Made by a program: the position numbers and the translations under genes
The notes under the pieces: generated by a model
Database searches by the model: none
What the model saw: only the letters and a program-made list of their open reading frames with translations
Told to the model about the DNA's origin: nothing
Assembly: GCA_018645005.1 (NCBI GenBank)
Contig: JABGPJ010000118.1
Span: 2,591-38,321, forward strand
Direction of reading: 5' to 3'
DNA: 35,731 bases
Origin: Deltaproteobacteria bacterium
Lineage (GTDB): Bacteria; SAR324; XYD2-FULL-50-16
In this document: piece after piece, positions 16,466 to 24,865 of the stretch
Numbering within the stretch: the stretch's first letter is position 1
Layout: each line of letters opens with the position of its first letter

Positions 16466-16536
16466 CAGCTTATTTTTCAGAATGTTGAAAGAATTGGTCT
16501 ATAATCAGGTTTGAATTTTTGCGGGTTAAATACGTA

Positions 16537-16944
16537 ATGGTAGCTATATCCTGGGACGACTCTTATACAGTCCATGTTGAGTCCATTGACAGGCAACATA
16601 AAAAAATGATGCGCCTGATAAACGATTTATATCGAATATCCAATGATGGTGGTGACGATGTTCAGGTGGAAAAGGCCTTATCCAGCCTTTCGCAGTATAC
16701 CAAAGAACATTTTGAGTATGAAGAGTCGTTTTTTGAAAAGTACCATTACCCATTTATCAAAAACCATCAGAAAGAACACACCAATTTTTTAGGGACGATT
16801 GCTCAAATCACAGGTGAGCTGCTGAATGGCCAGGAAAACGATAAAAAAGAGTCGATCAATGTGATGGTTTCCTGGCTGAAAAATCATATCGTCAGCGAAG
16901 ACAAGCAATATGTCTGTTTCATGCTGGAGCATGGTGTAAAGTAA
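16537..16944 (+). CDS. Bacteriohemerythrin
   Basis: 135-residue di-iron oxygen-binding protein. The start ATG 16537 gives MVAISWDDSYTVHVESID, the normal hemerythrin N-terminus; a TTG six codons earlier is less likely, and no strong ribosome binding site is visible. Iron ligands expected for the family are seen in IDRQHKKMM, YTKEHFEYEESFF (HxxxE), KNHQKEHTNF (HxxxH) and the C-terminal LKNHIVSEDKQY. In anaerobes it scavenges or senses traces of oxygen, or delivers it. It stands alone between the Fe-S assembly genes and the sigma54 regulator. Confidence 0.92.
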   Translation: MVAISWDDSYTVHVESIDRQHKKMMRLINDLYRISNDGGDDVQVEKALSSLSQYTKEHFEYEESFFEKYHYPFIKNHQKEHTNFLGTIAQITGELLNGQENDKKESINVMVSWLKNHIVSEDKQYVCFMLEHGVK

Positions 16945-17130
16945 CCCCACTGAATTCACTCTTTCCCTCAGGAATCAAAAACCCGCTTGACATATATCAT
17001 GGACAACCATTGGATTGGGGAATATCGGTAAGATAAGAGTATTGATCTTTCCGATCGCGACCCCGTCAGCATAATTGCCGTGCAGCTACAAAACGGCCGA
17101 ATTTGATTATGTCTGATCAATGATTTATTC

Positions 17131-18900
17131 ATGCTACCGTCAAAGATGAGCAAAGAGTCGATTATCTTTTTTTCCTCTGGAAACTCCGTTCGCAGCCAAA
17201 TGGCAGAGGGTTTTGCCAGAAATCTGGCTGGCGAAGGCATCGAGGTATTCAGTGCTGGCTGTGACTCAGCAGATCCAGTACATCCCTTTGTTATTGATGT
17301 CATGCAGGAATTCGGGATCGATATCTCCTCGCAAAGCCCCACTTTGATGAGCGAACTGGCTGAAAACCACTTCGACCTCTCAATCAGCCTCAGCTCCTGT
17401 ACCCAATCTGATGACAGAACCTTGGCCGGCACTCCGGCGATTATCGAATGGGACATTGATCATCCCCTGACTGAAACAGCCAGGGAAGCGGATTTGAAAA
17501 AGAGTCTTCGTCAGTGCGCTGAGAAAATCAAAACAATGGTCTCAGACCTGTTTAAACAGGGCTATTATGATGCGTTCGTAACCCAGCAAAATAACCTGAA
17601 CAGTGTCCTGAACAGCTTTTCTGATGCGGTCATTGCCCATGATCTGCAACGGCGGATATTTTTCTTCAGTGAAGGGGCCTCCCAAATGACAGGGTTAAAG
17701 CCATCGCAGGTTATTGGCAAAGACTGCAACAGTGTTTTTAAACCCAGGTTTTGTGGCGAAAACTGCTCATTCTGTTTTGATCGACTGGAACCGGATTTCC
17801 AGGGGAAAAACTATGCCACTGTATTTCATGGACCAGAAGGCAATCGTATGGAACTGGATGCCAACCTCATTCCGCTGAAAAATACCCGTGGGGCCATGAC
17901 AGGGGTCATGGTTTCCATGCGAGATGTTAGTGACCTCAAGATGCTGGAGAGGGAGCTGAAACAGCAAAAGAGCTTTAGAGGGATTATCGGGAGTGATCCC
18001 AAAATGATACAATTGTTTCAGCAAATTAAAGACCTGGCTGCTTACGATTATCCGGTCCATATCCATGGTGAAACCGGTGTTGGTAAAGAACTGGTTGCTA
18101 AAGCCATCCATGAGGAGAGCATCCGCAGCAATGCGCTTTTTGTACCGATTAACTGTGGTGCTCTGCCGGAAGGTTTGGTGGAAAGCGAGCTGTTCGGTCA
18201 CGTCAAGGGATCCTTTTCCGGTGCCATTCGGAACAAGAAAGGTCGTTTTGAAATGGCAGACAAGGGCACTGCCTTTCTTGATGAAGTGGCTGACCTGCCC
18301 AAATCTGTACAGGTGAAATTGCTAAGGTTTCTGCAGGAAGGTACCCTGGAAAAGGTGGGTAGTGAAAGTCCGATTTCCGTGGATGTGCGAGTGATCAGTG
18401 CCACCAATAAAGATTTAAAGGAGGAGACAAAGCGAGGCAATTTTCGCGAGGATCTCTATTATCGCCTGAATGTGATCCCTATCAAACTGCCTCCTTTAAA
18501 AGACCGGAAAAATGATATTCTACCGCTATGTGATCATTTTCTAAAACAGGCAGTTCATTTCGAGAACCGCACACCCCACACAATTTCCCACAAAAGCCTG
18601 TCGGCGATGATGGATTATCATTGGCCGGGAAACATTAGAGAACTGGAAAACGCTATCCGCTTTTCCATGGTCAAAAGCAGAGGCCAGATTATTCAACCAC
18701 AAGATCTGCCCCTTGAGCTGCAAAAGATCCCAAAAAACGAATTTCAGAAAGGACCGGAAAAGAAATTGGATCTTAAATCAGTCGAAAAAGCCCTGGAAAA
18801 AGCCGGCGGAAATAAAGCCAAGGCCGCCCGCTTGCTTGGCGTTGGTCGGGCAACCATCTATCGGTTCTTAGGCCAGCATCCAGAGATTCTGGTGGAATAG
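17131..18900 (+). CDS. Sigma54-dependent activator with degenerate ArsC/LMW-PTP-like N-terminal domain
   Basis: 589 residues. Residues 10-145 follow the ArsC/low-molecular-weight phosphatase fold, but the active-site loop reads FFSSGNSVRSQMAEG (15-21) where catalytic members have CTGNSCRS, so both loop cysteines are gone. A PAS domain follows (about 160-270) with a cysteine cluster (CNSVFKPRFCGENCSFC). The AAA+ sigma54-interaction domain has Walker A GETGVGKE (near 312), GSFSGA in place of the canonical GAFTGA (near 359) and Walker B GTAFLDEV. A Fis-type helix-turn-helix (NKAKAARLLGVGRATIYRFL) ends the protein. No receiver domain. It probably senses redox or a bound ligand and activates sigma54 promoters, possibly those at 20368-20383, 20776-20791 and 24866-24882. 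Start uncertain: Met6 (17146) is an equal candidate. Confidence 0.88.
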   Translation: MLPSKMSKESIIFFSSGNSVRSQMAEGFARNLAGEGIEVFSAGCDSADPVHPFVIDVMQEFGIDISSQSPTLMSELAENHFDLSISLSSCTQSDDRTLAGTPAIIEWDIDHPLTETAREADLKKSLRQCAEKIKTMVSDLFKQGYYDAFVTQQNNLNSVLNSFSDAVIAHDLQRRIFFFSEGASQMTGLKPSQVIGKDCNSVFKPRFCGENCSFCFDRLEPDFQGKNYATVFHGPEGNRMELDANLIPLKNTRGAMTGVMVSMRDVSDLKMLERELKQQKSFRGIIGSDPKMIQLFQQIKDLAAYDYPVHIHGETGVGKELVAKAIHEESIRSNALFVPINCGALPEGLVESELFGHVKGSFSGAIRNKKGRFEMADKGTAFLDEVADLPKSVQVKLLRFLQEGTLEKVGSESPISVDVRVISATNKDLKEETKRGNFREDLYYRLNVIPIKLPPLKDRKNDILPLCDHFLKQAVHFENRTPHTISHKSLSAMMDYHWPGNIRELENAIRFSMVKSRGQIIQPQDLPLELQKIPKNEFQKGPEKKLDLKSVEKALEKAGGNKAKAARLLGVGRATIYRFLGQHPEILVE

Positions 18901-18947
18901 ATGATCTGTATTGCCCTCAACAAAAATCAGCCTTGCAGTGAAATGAG

Positions 18948-19451
18948 TTATTTCAGCATACCCTGTATCTCTTTCAGCTTGTCAGGACTGCATGTTTTAA
19001 TCATGTTCAAGACATCACTCCTTTCTGTTGCAACGTCAAGGGAAGTTTGAACGTCCAGGATCTTGCCGATGCCGGCCACAAGATTTGAGGGAGTGATGGG
19101 CTTTTCAATGATATGTTCAGGAGCAGGTCTGACTTCTTCTGCGTACAGTTCTTCCAGATCTTTCTGCCCCAACTCATCTTTTGCATGAGCCGTGACGATG
19201 ATCACGGGAATCTTTTTCCAGGCTTCATTTTTGCGAAGCTTACGCATCAGTTTGATGCCTGAAATACGCGGCATCACCAGGTCCAGCGTGATCAGATCAG
19301 GGAGGTTCTTTTCGATCTTCTCTAAGGCGTCAAACCCGTCAATCGCTGTCTCGACCTGAAAACCGGCGTCTTCCAAACAGGTACTCAAGAAATCTCTTAC
19401 ATCTGGTTCATCATCTACTACCAAAATTCGTTTGTCCGATGCGAATGCCAT
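18948..19451 (-). CDS. Single-domain response regulator with C-terminal extension
   Basis: 167 residues. A CheY-like receiver domain occupies about 8-135: acidic pair in VVDDEPDV, phospho-acceptor Asp in DLITLDLVMP, Thr in VIIVTAHA, Lys in IIEKPIT. The segment before the lysine is longer than usual (KDELGQKDLEELYAEEVRPAPE). A helical tail of about 30 residues follows (MIKTCSPDKLKEIQGMLK). No output domain, so it acts by protein contact. It is the last gene of a leftward set with the other receiver gene and a small protein gene, and ends 47 bp from the convergent sigma54 activator gene. The triple-PAS kinase nearby is the likely phosphodonor. Confidence 0.88.
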   Translation of the reverse strand: MAFASDKRILVVDDEPDVRDFLSTCLEDAGFQVETAIDGFDALEKIEKNLPDLITLDLVMPRISGIKLMRKLRKNEAWKKIPVIIVTAHAKDELGQKDLEELYAEEVRPAPEHIIEKPITPSNLVAGIGKILDVQTSLDVATERSDVLNMIKTCSPDKLKEIQGMLK

Positions 19452-19615
19452 ATATTCTCCTATGTTTGAAAAATTGCAACCAGAAAGCCAAAACCGCGAC
19501 GGTTAATGTTGGTTCACTTTTTTGACCAAATTGCCTAAAAAGGACTTTCTCGCTCTGAAATAATCATCCACCGCCGGATGAGGTAATCAGGATAGGGAGG
19601 TGCTCGCCCCTGTGT

Positions 19616-19996
19616 TCATACTAACAATTTTTTTGCGATGTCTATTAGATCTTTTTGATTAACAGGTTTGCTGACAAAGGCCTCTGGTTCCGGAAAAGCA
19701 GCAAACTCGTTCATCACGCTCATAATCGGTTCTCCAACCGCAGTAACGATGATGACAGGGATATTTTGCAGGTTGATATCATTTTTTAAATAACGATATG
19801 TTTTAATCCCCGATTGTTCAGGCATCGTTATATCCAGCGTAATTAAGTCCGGAAGTTCGGATTTGGCAAGTTCGAGTGCCTCAATACCGTTTTCCGCTGT
19901 AATCGTGTCAAAACCGTTATCCTCAAATAGTGTCGACAAATAAAAGAGAACATCCTGTTCATCATCCACGACCAGAATTTTTTTGTTTCCGCTCAT
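19616..19996 (-). CDS. Single-domain response regulator (CheY-like)
   Basis: 126 residues, just a receiver domain. Seen: ILVVDDEQDVLFYL, phospho-acceptor Asp in DLITLDITMPEQSGI, VIIVTAVG and FVSKPVNQKDL. It resembles the receiver at 18948-19451, especially in the first half, so the two are likely duplicates. It lies 55 bp after the small protein gene and 164 bp before the second receiver gene on the minus strand, consistent with one transcript from the sigma54 promoter at 20368-20383. AGGA lies very close to its ATG. Confidence 0.9.
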   Translation of the reverse strand: MSGNKKILVVDDEQDVLFYLSTLFEDNGFDTITAENGIEALELAKSELPDLITLDITMPEQSGIKTYRYLKNDINLQNIPVIIVTAVGEPIMSVMNEFAAFPEPEAFVSKPVNQKDLIDIAKKLLV

Positions 19997-20051
19997 ATCC
20001 TGTTTTAAAATTAGGAATTTAAAAAAACTGTTCCGGGGGAAGGATCATCAC

Positions 20052-20312
20052 CTAAAGTTCAGTTTGGTTCCCCCCGTTTAACTGTTTGGGTGGCGTTTTG
20101 GGCCTTGGAATTCTACTGCTTCCATGTCGTGTCAGTTCATTTTTTGCCAATTTTTGTATTTTATAAGCAGAATCCCGCATGGTTCCAAAAACGATCCCGC
20201 ATCTGTCATCCAGTCGGCTATAATCACCCAGATCAGCTAATTCAAGCATCTCATTACAGAGAGCAATGACTTTCTCCAAATTCTTGTTTGCCGATTTTTG
20301 CGCTTTAACCAT
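20052..20312 (-). CDS. Small helical protein of unknown family (paralogue of 25027-25242)
   Basis: 86 residues from ATG 20312 (MVKAQKSANKNLEKVIALC). This start is chosen because it aligns residue for residue with the N-terminus of the paralogue; an upstream in-frame ATG at 20345 would lie only about 12 bases from the predicted transcription start. The conserved core is NLEKVIALCNEMLELADLGD, then RDSAYKIQKLAKNEL. It is predicted all-helical, with a cysteine in the first helix. The tail (RPKTPPKQLNGGNQTEL) is not shared. Function unknown. It heads an operon with two receiver proteins; its paralogue precedes the hmc operon. Confidence 0.75.
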   Translation of the reverse strand: MVKAQKSANKNLEKVIALCNEMLELADLGDYSRLDDRCGIVFGTMRDSAYKIQKLAKNELTRHGSSRIPRPKTPPKQLNGGNQTEL

Positions 20313-20336
20313 TTTTACGTCATCCAAAATTATTCC

Positions 20337-20346
20337 ATGAGACATC
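20337..20346 (-). promoter_or_regulatory. GATGTCTCAT box downstream of the leftward sigma54 promoter
   Basis: GATGTCTCAT on the minus strand, about 23 bases after the -12 GC of the promoter at 20368-20383. The same ten bases occur 22 bases after the -12 GC of the hmc-side promoter (24902-24911). Position and sequence are conserved between the two paralogous promoters. Confidence 0.5.
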
Positions 20347-20367
20347 TATCCATCTGAGATCTATCAC

Positions 20368-20383
20368 AGCACAATGTATGCCA
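20368..20383 (-). promoter_or_regulatory. Sigma54 promoter (-24/-12) for the leftward small protein/receiver operon
   Basis: On the minus strand TGGCATACATTGTGCT, with GG and GC separated by exactly ten bases as sigma54 requires. The predicted transcript start is near 20357, 45 bases before the ATG at 20312. It closely resembles the promoter before the paralogous small gene (TGGCATGCATCATGCT). Confidence 0.7.
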
Positions 20384-20447
20384 AACATGAATAATAAAAA
20401 AGTTAAATAAGTATTAAATAACAAAGAGTTAAAATATGGCGCTGATT

Positions 20448-20467
20448 TGAGACATGGATATGTCTCA
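20448..20467. promoter_or_regulatory. Perfect palindromic operator TGAGACAT-N4-ATGTCTCA
   Basis: An eight-base perfect inverted repeat around GGAT. It lies about 65-85 bases upstream of the leftward sigma54 promoter, the expected place for an activator site. TGAGACAT recurs at 24781-24788. Confidence 0.65.
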
Positions 20468-20580
20468 GGCAAATAGCAGAGAAACAAGACAATCTCTCTA
20501 GTGGAAAAAATGTTTAAATCGTGATACATGTTGCACTAAAGAGGCTAAGATGATCTCGATCTGTCTCAAATCAAGAATTC

Positions 20581-20605
20581 GAGACCAACCTGAGACACGA
20601 GACAT
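20581..20605 (+). promoter_or_regulatory. 25-bp GAGAC enhancer box
   Basis: Three GAGAC units (GAGACCAACCTGAGAC followed by ACGAGACAT) form a 25-bp box. The same box, one base different, occurs on the opposite strand at 24640-24664. It lies about 170-195 bp upstream of the kinase promoter and about 200 bp upstream of the leftward promoter, a normal distance for a sigma54 enhancer. A further GTCTC lies at about 20563-20567. Confidence 0.65.
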
Positions 20606-20775
20606 TTACATTGAATCTCATGCTGGCCATTAGGAGATACTCATGCAGGACTCTTTTTTTCTAGCGCTCAGTTGATAGTGAGAGGTGATTGAAATCCGAT
20701 CTGCCATTCTCGATTTATGTCTTCAGGTCCGTTTCACGGCCTCTATTACTGATATGATGCCTGTATTGATTCATC

Positions 20776-20791
20776 TGGCCGAAGAATTGCA
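20776..20791 (+). promoter_or_regulatory. Sigma54 promoter (-24/-12) for the histidine kinase gene
   Basis: TGGCCGAAGAATTGCA, with GG-N10-GC and a canonical TTGCA -12 element. The predicted start is near 20802, giving a leader of about 115 bases to the kinase ATG. The rest of 20606-20904 holds no recognisable gene. Confidence 0.65.
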
Positions 20792-20918
20792 ATCTGTCTT
20801 CTGTTAACATCGGGACGAATACCTCCAAACACCAATTGTCGAGGATGCCCTGATGGGTTAATGATTGTTTCATCAGAAAAATTGTATCACTAACAAACAG
20901 CTATAAGGAGAGATGCTT

Positions 20919-22730
20919 ATGATGACTGCAGACAGTCTTAAGAACTGGATTGAGAAAAACCTGTTTGACTCCATGCCGATGTCTGCTGCGGTTATTGATT
21001 CGAAATTTAATTTAATTGCCGCAAACAAGGTGTTTGAAGAGAAATTTGGCGACTGGCAAAACAAGAAGTGCTATGAAGTTTACAAAAACCTTGAATCCAA
21101 ATGTCCACACTGTAATCAGGAGTCCGTGTTCTCAGAAGGAAAAACATCGGTTTTCGAAGATATCAGCAGAGCAAAGGATGGCAAGAAAACCTGCCGCATC
21201 AGGCATACTATTCCTGTGAAGGATGAGACAGGAGAGATCCCTTATCTGATTGAGATGACGTCGGATGTGTCAGATACCGAATTGGTACGTCAGAAATATA
21301 GAAATCTGTTTGAACATGTGCCTTGTGACATCAAGATTATTGACCGGAATTTTCAGATTATAGAAACCAATCAGAAGTCAAGGGAGTCATTTGGTGCGAT
21401 TGAAGGGGCTTTTTGTTATGAAATTCTGAAAAACCGAAGTTCCGCCTGTAATGACTGTACAGCATTGCATACGTTTGAAGATGGGCAGATGCACTCAGGG
21501 AGATCTACAGTCATTGATAAGAAAGGGAAAAAGGTTGAACTGCTGATCACAACAGTTCCTTATGCAGCTAAAAATGGGGATTTTGATCTGGTATTGGAAA
21601 TGGCAGTGGATATATCCCATACACTGGAACTCCAGGAAGAACTGAAGATGACCAACATTACGATGGGATCGCTGATATCTTCTTCTCTTTACGGTATTAT
21701 TGCCGTGGATGAAAATGATCGCATTACCATTTTCAACCAGGCTGCGGAGAGGATGTTGGGCATAAAGGACGTAGACCACCTTAAAAAAGAGGATTTGGAT
21801 ACCATTTTCCCCAAGGGATTTCTGGAAATGGTTTCTGCCAGTTCCGGACCCATGTACCTGCATGAAACAAAGGTCAGCAGTATCACAGGCGATTCGTTCC
21901 CCGCCCGCCTGACTGGAATCAGGCTGTTGGCTGCCGAGGAATATCGAGGCATGGCTTTTTGGATTCATGACATTCGCCGCATAAAAAAGCTGGAGGCCGA
22001 AAACCTTGAAGCAGAAAGGTTGGCTGCTGTGGGTCAGACAGTTGCCGGCCTGGCCCATGGGATCAAGAATGTTTTGACCGGGTTGGAGGGAGGTGAATAC
22101 ATATTGAATTCAGGACTGCAAAAGGGCGATATCAAACGGATACAGAAAGGTCTGGAAATGCTGAATCGAAATACCAAACGGGTCTCCACTTTTGTGAAAG
22201 AGTTTCTCAACTATTCCAAAGGTCAGGAAATCGAAGCAGATCTTTGTGATCCACTTGAAATCGCCAAGGAAGTCGTAAATACCTATTATGTGAAGATTAA
22301 TCAACTCGGAATCAAGCTGACGACAGATTTCCAGGAGAATATCGGACTGGCGGCTCTGGACAGCGAGGGCATTCATGAAAGCCTCTCCAATTTGCTGGGA
22401 AATGCCATTGATGCTTGCCGTATCAGTGAAAATTCAGACGAGTTAACCATTATTCTCCGTGTTTCCGAAAAGGAGAATGCTATTGTCTATGAGGTGATTG
22501 ACAATGGCTGTGGGATGGACTATGAAGTGAAAAGAAAAGTGTTCACCACGTTTTTTACGACAAAAGGGCTGGGAGGAACTGGATTAGGGCTGCTGATGAC
22601 CAAGAAGATTATTCAACAGCATGGTGGAAAGGTGGACTTCGATTCGATTCTGGACCATGGGACAACCTTTCGCATCACTTTGCCTCGTGAGCGGCTGCCA
22701 AAGTTGCGACAAATAGATATTATGCCCTGA
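20919..22730 (+). CDS. Triple-PAS sensor histidine kinase
   Basis: 603 residues from ATG 20919, chosen because AAGGAG (20905-20910) is eight bases away; an ATG at 20913 is too close. Three PAS domains (about 15-125, 130-240, 245-360) precede a HisKA-like dimerisation helix with GLAHGIKNVL (phospho-His near 378) and an HATPase_c domain with NLLGNAIDAC, DNGCGMD and GLGGTGLGLLM. No transmembrane segment, so it is cytoplasmic. PAS1 and PAS2 each carry a cysteine cluster (CYEVYKNLESKCPHC and CYEILKNRSSACNDC), suggesting a redox or metal/Fe-S signal (inference). It is cotranscribed with the sigma54 activator 69 bp downstream. The two nearby stand-alone receivers are the likely phosphorylation targets, because neither sigma54 activator has a receiver domain. 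Confidence 0.9.
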   Translation: MMTADSLKNWIEKNLFDSMPMSAAVIDSKFNLIAANKVFEEKFGDWQNKKCYEVYKNLESKCPHCNQESVFSEGKTSVFEDISRAKDGKKTCRIRHTIPVKDETGEIPYLIEMTSDVSDTELVRQKYRNLFEHVPCDIKIIDRNFQIIETNQKSRESFGAIEGAFCYEILKNRSSACNDCTALHTFEDGQMHSGRSTVIDKKGKKVELLITTVPYAAKNGDFDLVLEMAVDISHTLELQEELKMTNITMGSLISSSLYGIIAVDENDRITIFNQAAERMLGIKDVDHLKKEDLDTIFPKGFLEMVSASSGPMYLHETKVSSITGDSFPARLTGIRLLAAEEYRGMAFWIHDIRRIKKLEAENLEAERLAAVGQTVAGLAHGIKNVLTGLEGGEYILNSGLQKGDIKRIQKGLEMLNRNTKRVSTFVKEFLNYSKGQEIEADLCDPLEIAKEVVNTYYVKINQLGIKLTTDFQENIGLAALDSEGIHESLSNLLGNAIDACRISENSDELTIILRVSEKENAIVYEVIDNGCGMDYEVKRKVFTTFFTTKGLGGTGLGLLMTKKIIQQHGGKVDFDSILDHGTTFRITLPRERLPKLRQIDIMP

Positions 22731-22799
22731 TCCAAAAAAGATAGCGTTATAAACGCTAATTCCTTCGATAACTGGCACTTTAAGGTATTGTAAAAGGAA

Positions 22800-24557
22800 A
22801 TGATATCAAAAAAACATAAGTATTCAGTTCTTTTTTTGAGCGATAGCCACATTAACCTGCATCTGATTGCCGAAAGGCTGGCGGAAACATCGAGCATCAA
22901 ACATATTTCCTTTCAAAGCGCCTCTCTTACGCCGAAACAGGTCAATCCAGTTGTCAGACAGGTTTTGTCTGAAGTTGGTTTAAACAACAGGAGATTAGTA
23001 AACACGCTGTTCGGTGACACAAAACCGTTTAATTTTGATCTTATTATCACCATCGGTGATCCCAAGTATAAACAGAAGGTCCCTCTACCTGCCGTGCTGC
23101 CTCATTTTCATTGGGAAATGCAAGATCCAACATCGATAGATATGGTTGGTCAGAGTGATAAGCTTGTCAAAGATGCAATGGATATACTTAAAAAGAATAT
23201 CGATACCCTTTTCAATTCGGATTTTCTAAATACCCTGTTTATTGCCCGGCGTCACCAGCATCTGATTCTTGATAATATGCTTGATGGTGTCATGGCCCAC
23301 ACGGAAAATAGAATCGTTTTCTTCTTCAATAGAGCTGCTGAAAGAATTACCGGCCTGAAACGGGAAGCGGTCTTGGGGAAGGACTGCCATGATATTTTCC
23401 CTGGCAGGTTTTGTGGTGGCGATTGTGATTATTGTGGGGGTTTCCTGGTCGACAATGAAGCCCCTAACACCAGAAAAAGAGTTGATTTCAAAAGACGGGA
23501 TGGAACCATAAAAAATTTGGAGATGCTCTCGCTTCCGTTAACGGATGAGACAGATAAGAAGATTGGGGCGTTAATCCTGTTTAAGGATGAGACGGATTTT
23601 GAAATGTTAAAGAGTCACCTGAAACATCACCACTCAATGGGTCAACTGGTCACCAAAGATCCCAAAATGCTGGATGTTTTTGAGCAAATCGAAGAGGTCT
23701 CCGAGATACGAGCCCCCGTCCTGATCGAGGGAGAGAGCGGTACTGGTAAGGAGCTGGTGGCCAATGCCATCCATGATATGAGTTCCAGGGCCAATAAACC
23801 ATTTGTGGCTGTTAACTGTGGCGCATTACCCGAAGGGATTTTAGAAAGTGAACTTTTCGGACATGTCAAAGGGGCCTTTACTGGCGCGATCAATGATAAA
23901 AAAGGCCGGTTTGAACTGGCTGACAAGGGGACCTTGTTTCTGGATGAAGTGGCTGAACTATCCCCGGTTATGCAGGTTAAACTTCTGCGCGCTGTACAAG
24001 AGAAAAGCTTTGAGAGAGTCGGAGGTGAAAAATCAATTCATGTTGATATTCGGATAATCAGCGCGACCAATCAAAGTCTTAAACAGTTGATGAAGAAGAA
24101 ATTGTTCAGGCGGGATCTCTATTACCGTTTATGTGTGGTACCCATCACCCTGCCGCCGCTACGTGAACGTCGTTTGGATATTCCTGTGCTGGTCGAACAC
24201 TTTCTTGATCAGGTCGCGGCAGAGACGGAAAGGTCGGTACTGGGCTACACCAATGAAACTATTGATGCACTGTCAGCCTACTCCTGGCCGGGAAACGTCA
24301 GGGAATTAAGAAACGCCATCGAGTATGCCTATGTCAAATCTCGAGACAGCGTGATCAAAACCGAGCACCTTCCACCCGAAATTGTTTCATATCAACGAAA
24401 AAACAAGAAAAAAACAGGTCCTCCCCTCAAAATCAAAAAGGAAAAAGTCACGATTGCGCTTTCAAAGACGAAGGGTAATCGAAAAGATGCTGCTAAAATG
24501 CTTGGGATAGGGCGTGCGACACTTTACCGCTATCTTGATTTATACGGATTGAAATAG
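22800..24557 (+). CDS. Sigma54-dependent activator, paralogue with highly degenerate ArsC-like domain
   Basis: 585 residues. It has the same architecture as the regulator at 17131-18900. The N-terminal domain (about 5-140) has lost the phosphatase loop (VLFLSDSHINLHLIAERL). A PAS domain carries the cysteine cluster CHDIFPGRFCGGDCDYC. The AAA+ domain has Walker A GESGTGKE (near 310), canonical GAFTGA (near 357) and Walker B GTLFLDEV. The terminal Fis-type helix-turn-helix is NRKDAAKMLGIGRATLYRYL. AAAGGAA precedes ATG 22800. It lies directly between the kinase gene and the enhancer/promoter region of the hmc operon, so it is the best candidate for the activator binding the GAGAC boxes (inference). 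Confidence 0.9.
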   Translation: MISKKHKYSVLFLSDSHINLHLIAERLAETSSIKHISFQSASLTPKQVNPVVRQVLSEVGLNNRRLVNTLFGDTKPFNFDLIITIGDPKYKQKVPLPAVLPHFHWEMQDPTSIDMVGQSDKLVKDAMDILKKNIDTLFNSDFLNTLFIARRHQHLILDNMLDGVMAHTENRIVFFFNRAAERITGLKREAVLGKDCHDIFPGRFCGGDCDYCGGFLVDNEAPNTRKRVDFKRRDGTIKNLEMLSLPLTDETDKKIGALILFKDETDFEMLKSHLKHHHSMGQLVTKDPKMLDVFEQIEEVSEIRAPVLIEGESGTGKELVANAIHDMSSRANKPFVAVNCGALPEGILESELFGHVKGAFTGAINDKKGRFELADKGTLFLDEVAELSPVMQVKLLRAVQEKSFERVGGEKSIHVDIRIISATNQSLKQLMKKKLFRRDLYYRLCVVPITLPPLRERRLDIPVLVEHFLDQVAAETERSVLGYTNETIDALSAYSWPGNVRELRNAIEYAYVKSRDSVIKTEHLPPEIVSYQRKNKKKTGPPLKIKKEKVTIALSKTKGNRKDAAKMLGIGRATLYRYLDLYGLK

Positions 24558-24639
24558 CTGATTTCCTTGCTTAAGAAACTTCCACCATTTCCTCTCTGTC
24601 TCTTATTCTACAATATATCAGTCTTACCTGAGTCACTGG

Positions 24640-24664
24640 ATGTCTCGTGTCCCAGGTTGGTCTC
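24640..24664 (-). promoter_or_regulatory. 25-bp GAGAC enhancer box upstream of the hmc-side promoter
   Basis: On the minus strand this reads GAGACCAACCTGGGACAC followed by GAGACAT, matching the box at 20581-20605 in 24 of 25 bases. It lies about 205-230 bp upstream of the sigma54 promoter at 24866, as expected for an enhancer. Confidence 0.65.
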
Positions 24665-24780
24665 AGATTGATATATTGATACACGGGATTCCCCCCTCTA
24701 AGTCGCTAATTTTTCAACAGTTAGGGAATATGCGGAATTATCTCTACTGTATTTGTCTTATATTCTTTTAAAAATCAGTC

Positions 24781-24788
24781 TGAGACAT
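24781..24788 (+). promoter_or_regulatory. TGAGACAT half-operator
   Basis: TGAGACATGG repeats the left half of the palindrome at 20448-20467, about 80 bp upstream of the hmc-side sigma54 promoter. The second half is not conserved here. The rest of 24558-25026 contains no gene that I can recognise. Confidence 0.5.
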
Positions 24789-24865
24789 GGGGTAACTCCG
24801 CTTGTTTTAGAAAATTTAATATATTGATATAACAGGCTAAAAAAAATATTATGTTGATTGTGTTT

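Noticed and set aside
20625-20650. A second GG-N10-GC match (AGGAGATACTCATGCA) upstream of the kinase gene
   Set aside because: Its -24 half lacks TGGC; the site at 20776-20791 is much closer to consensus and nearer the gene.
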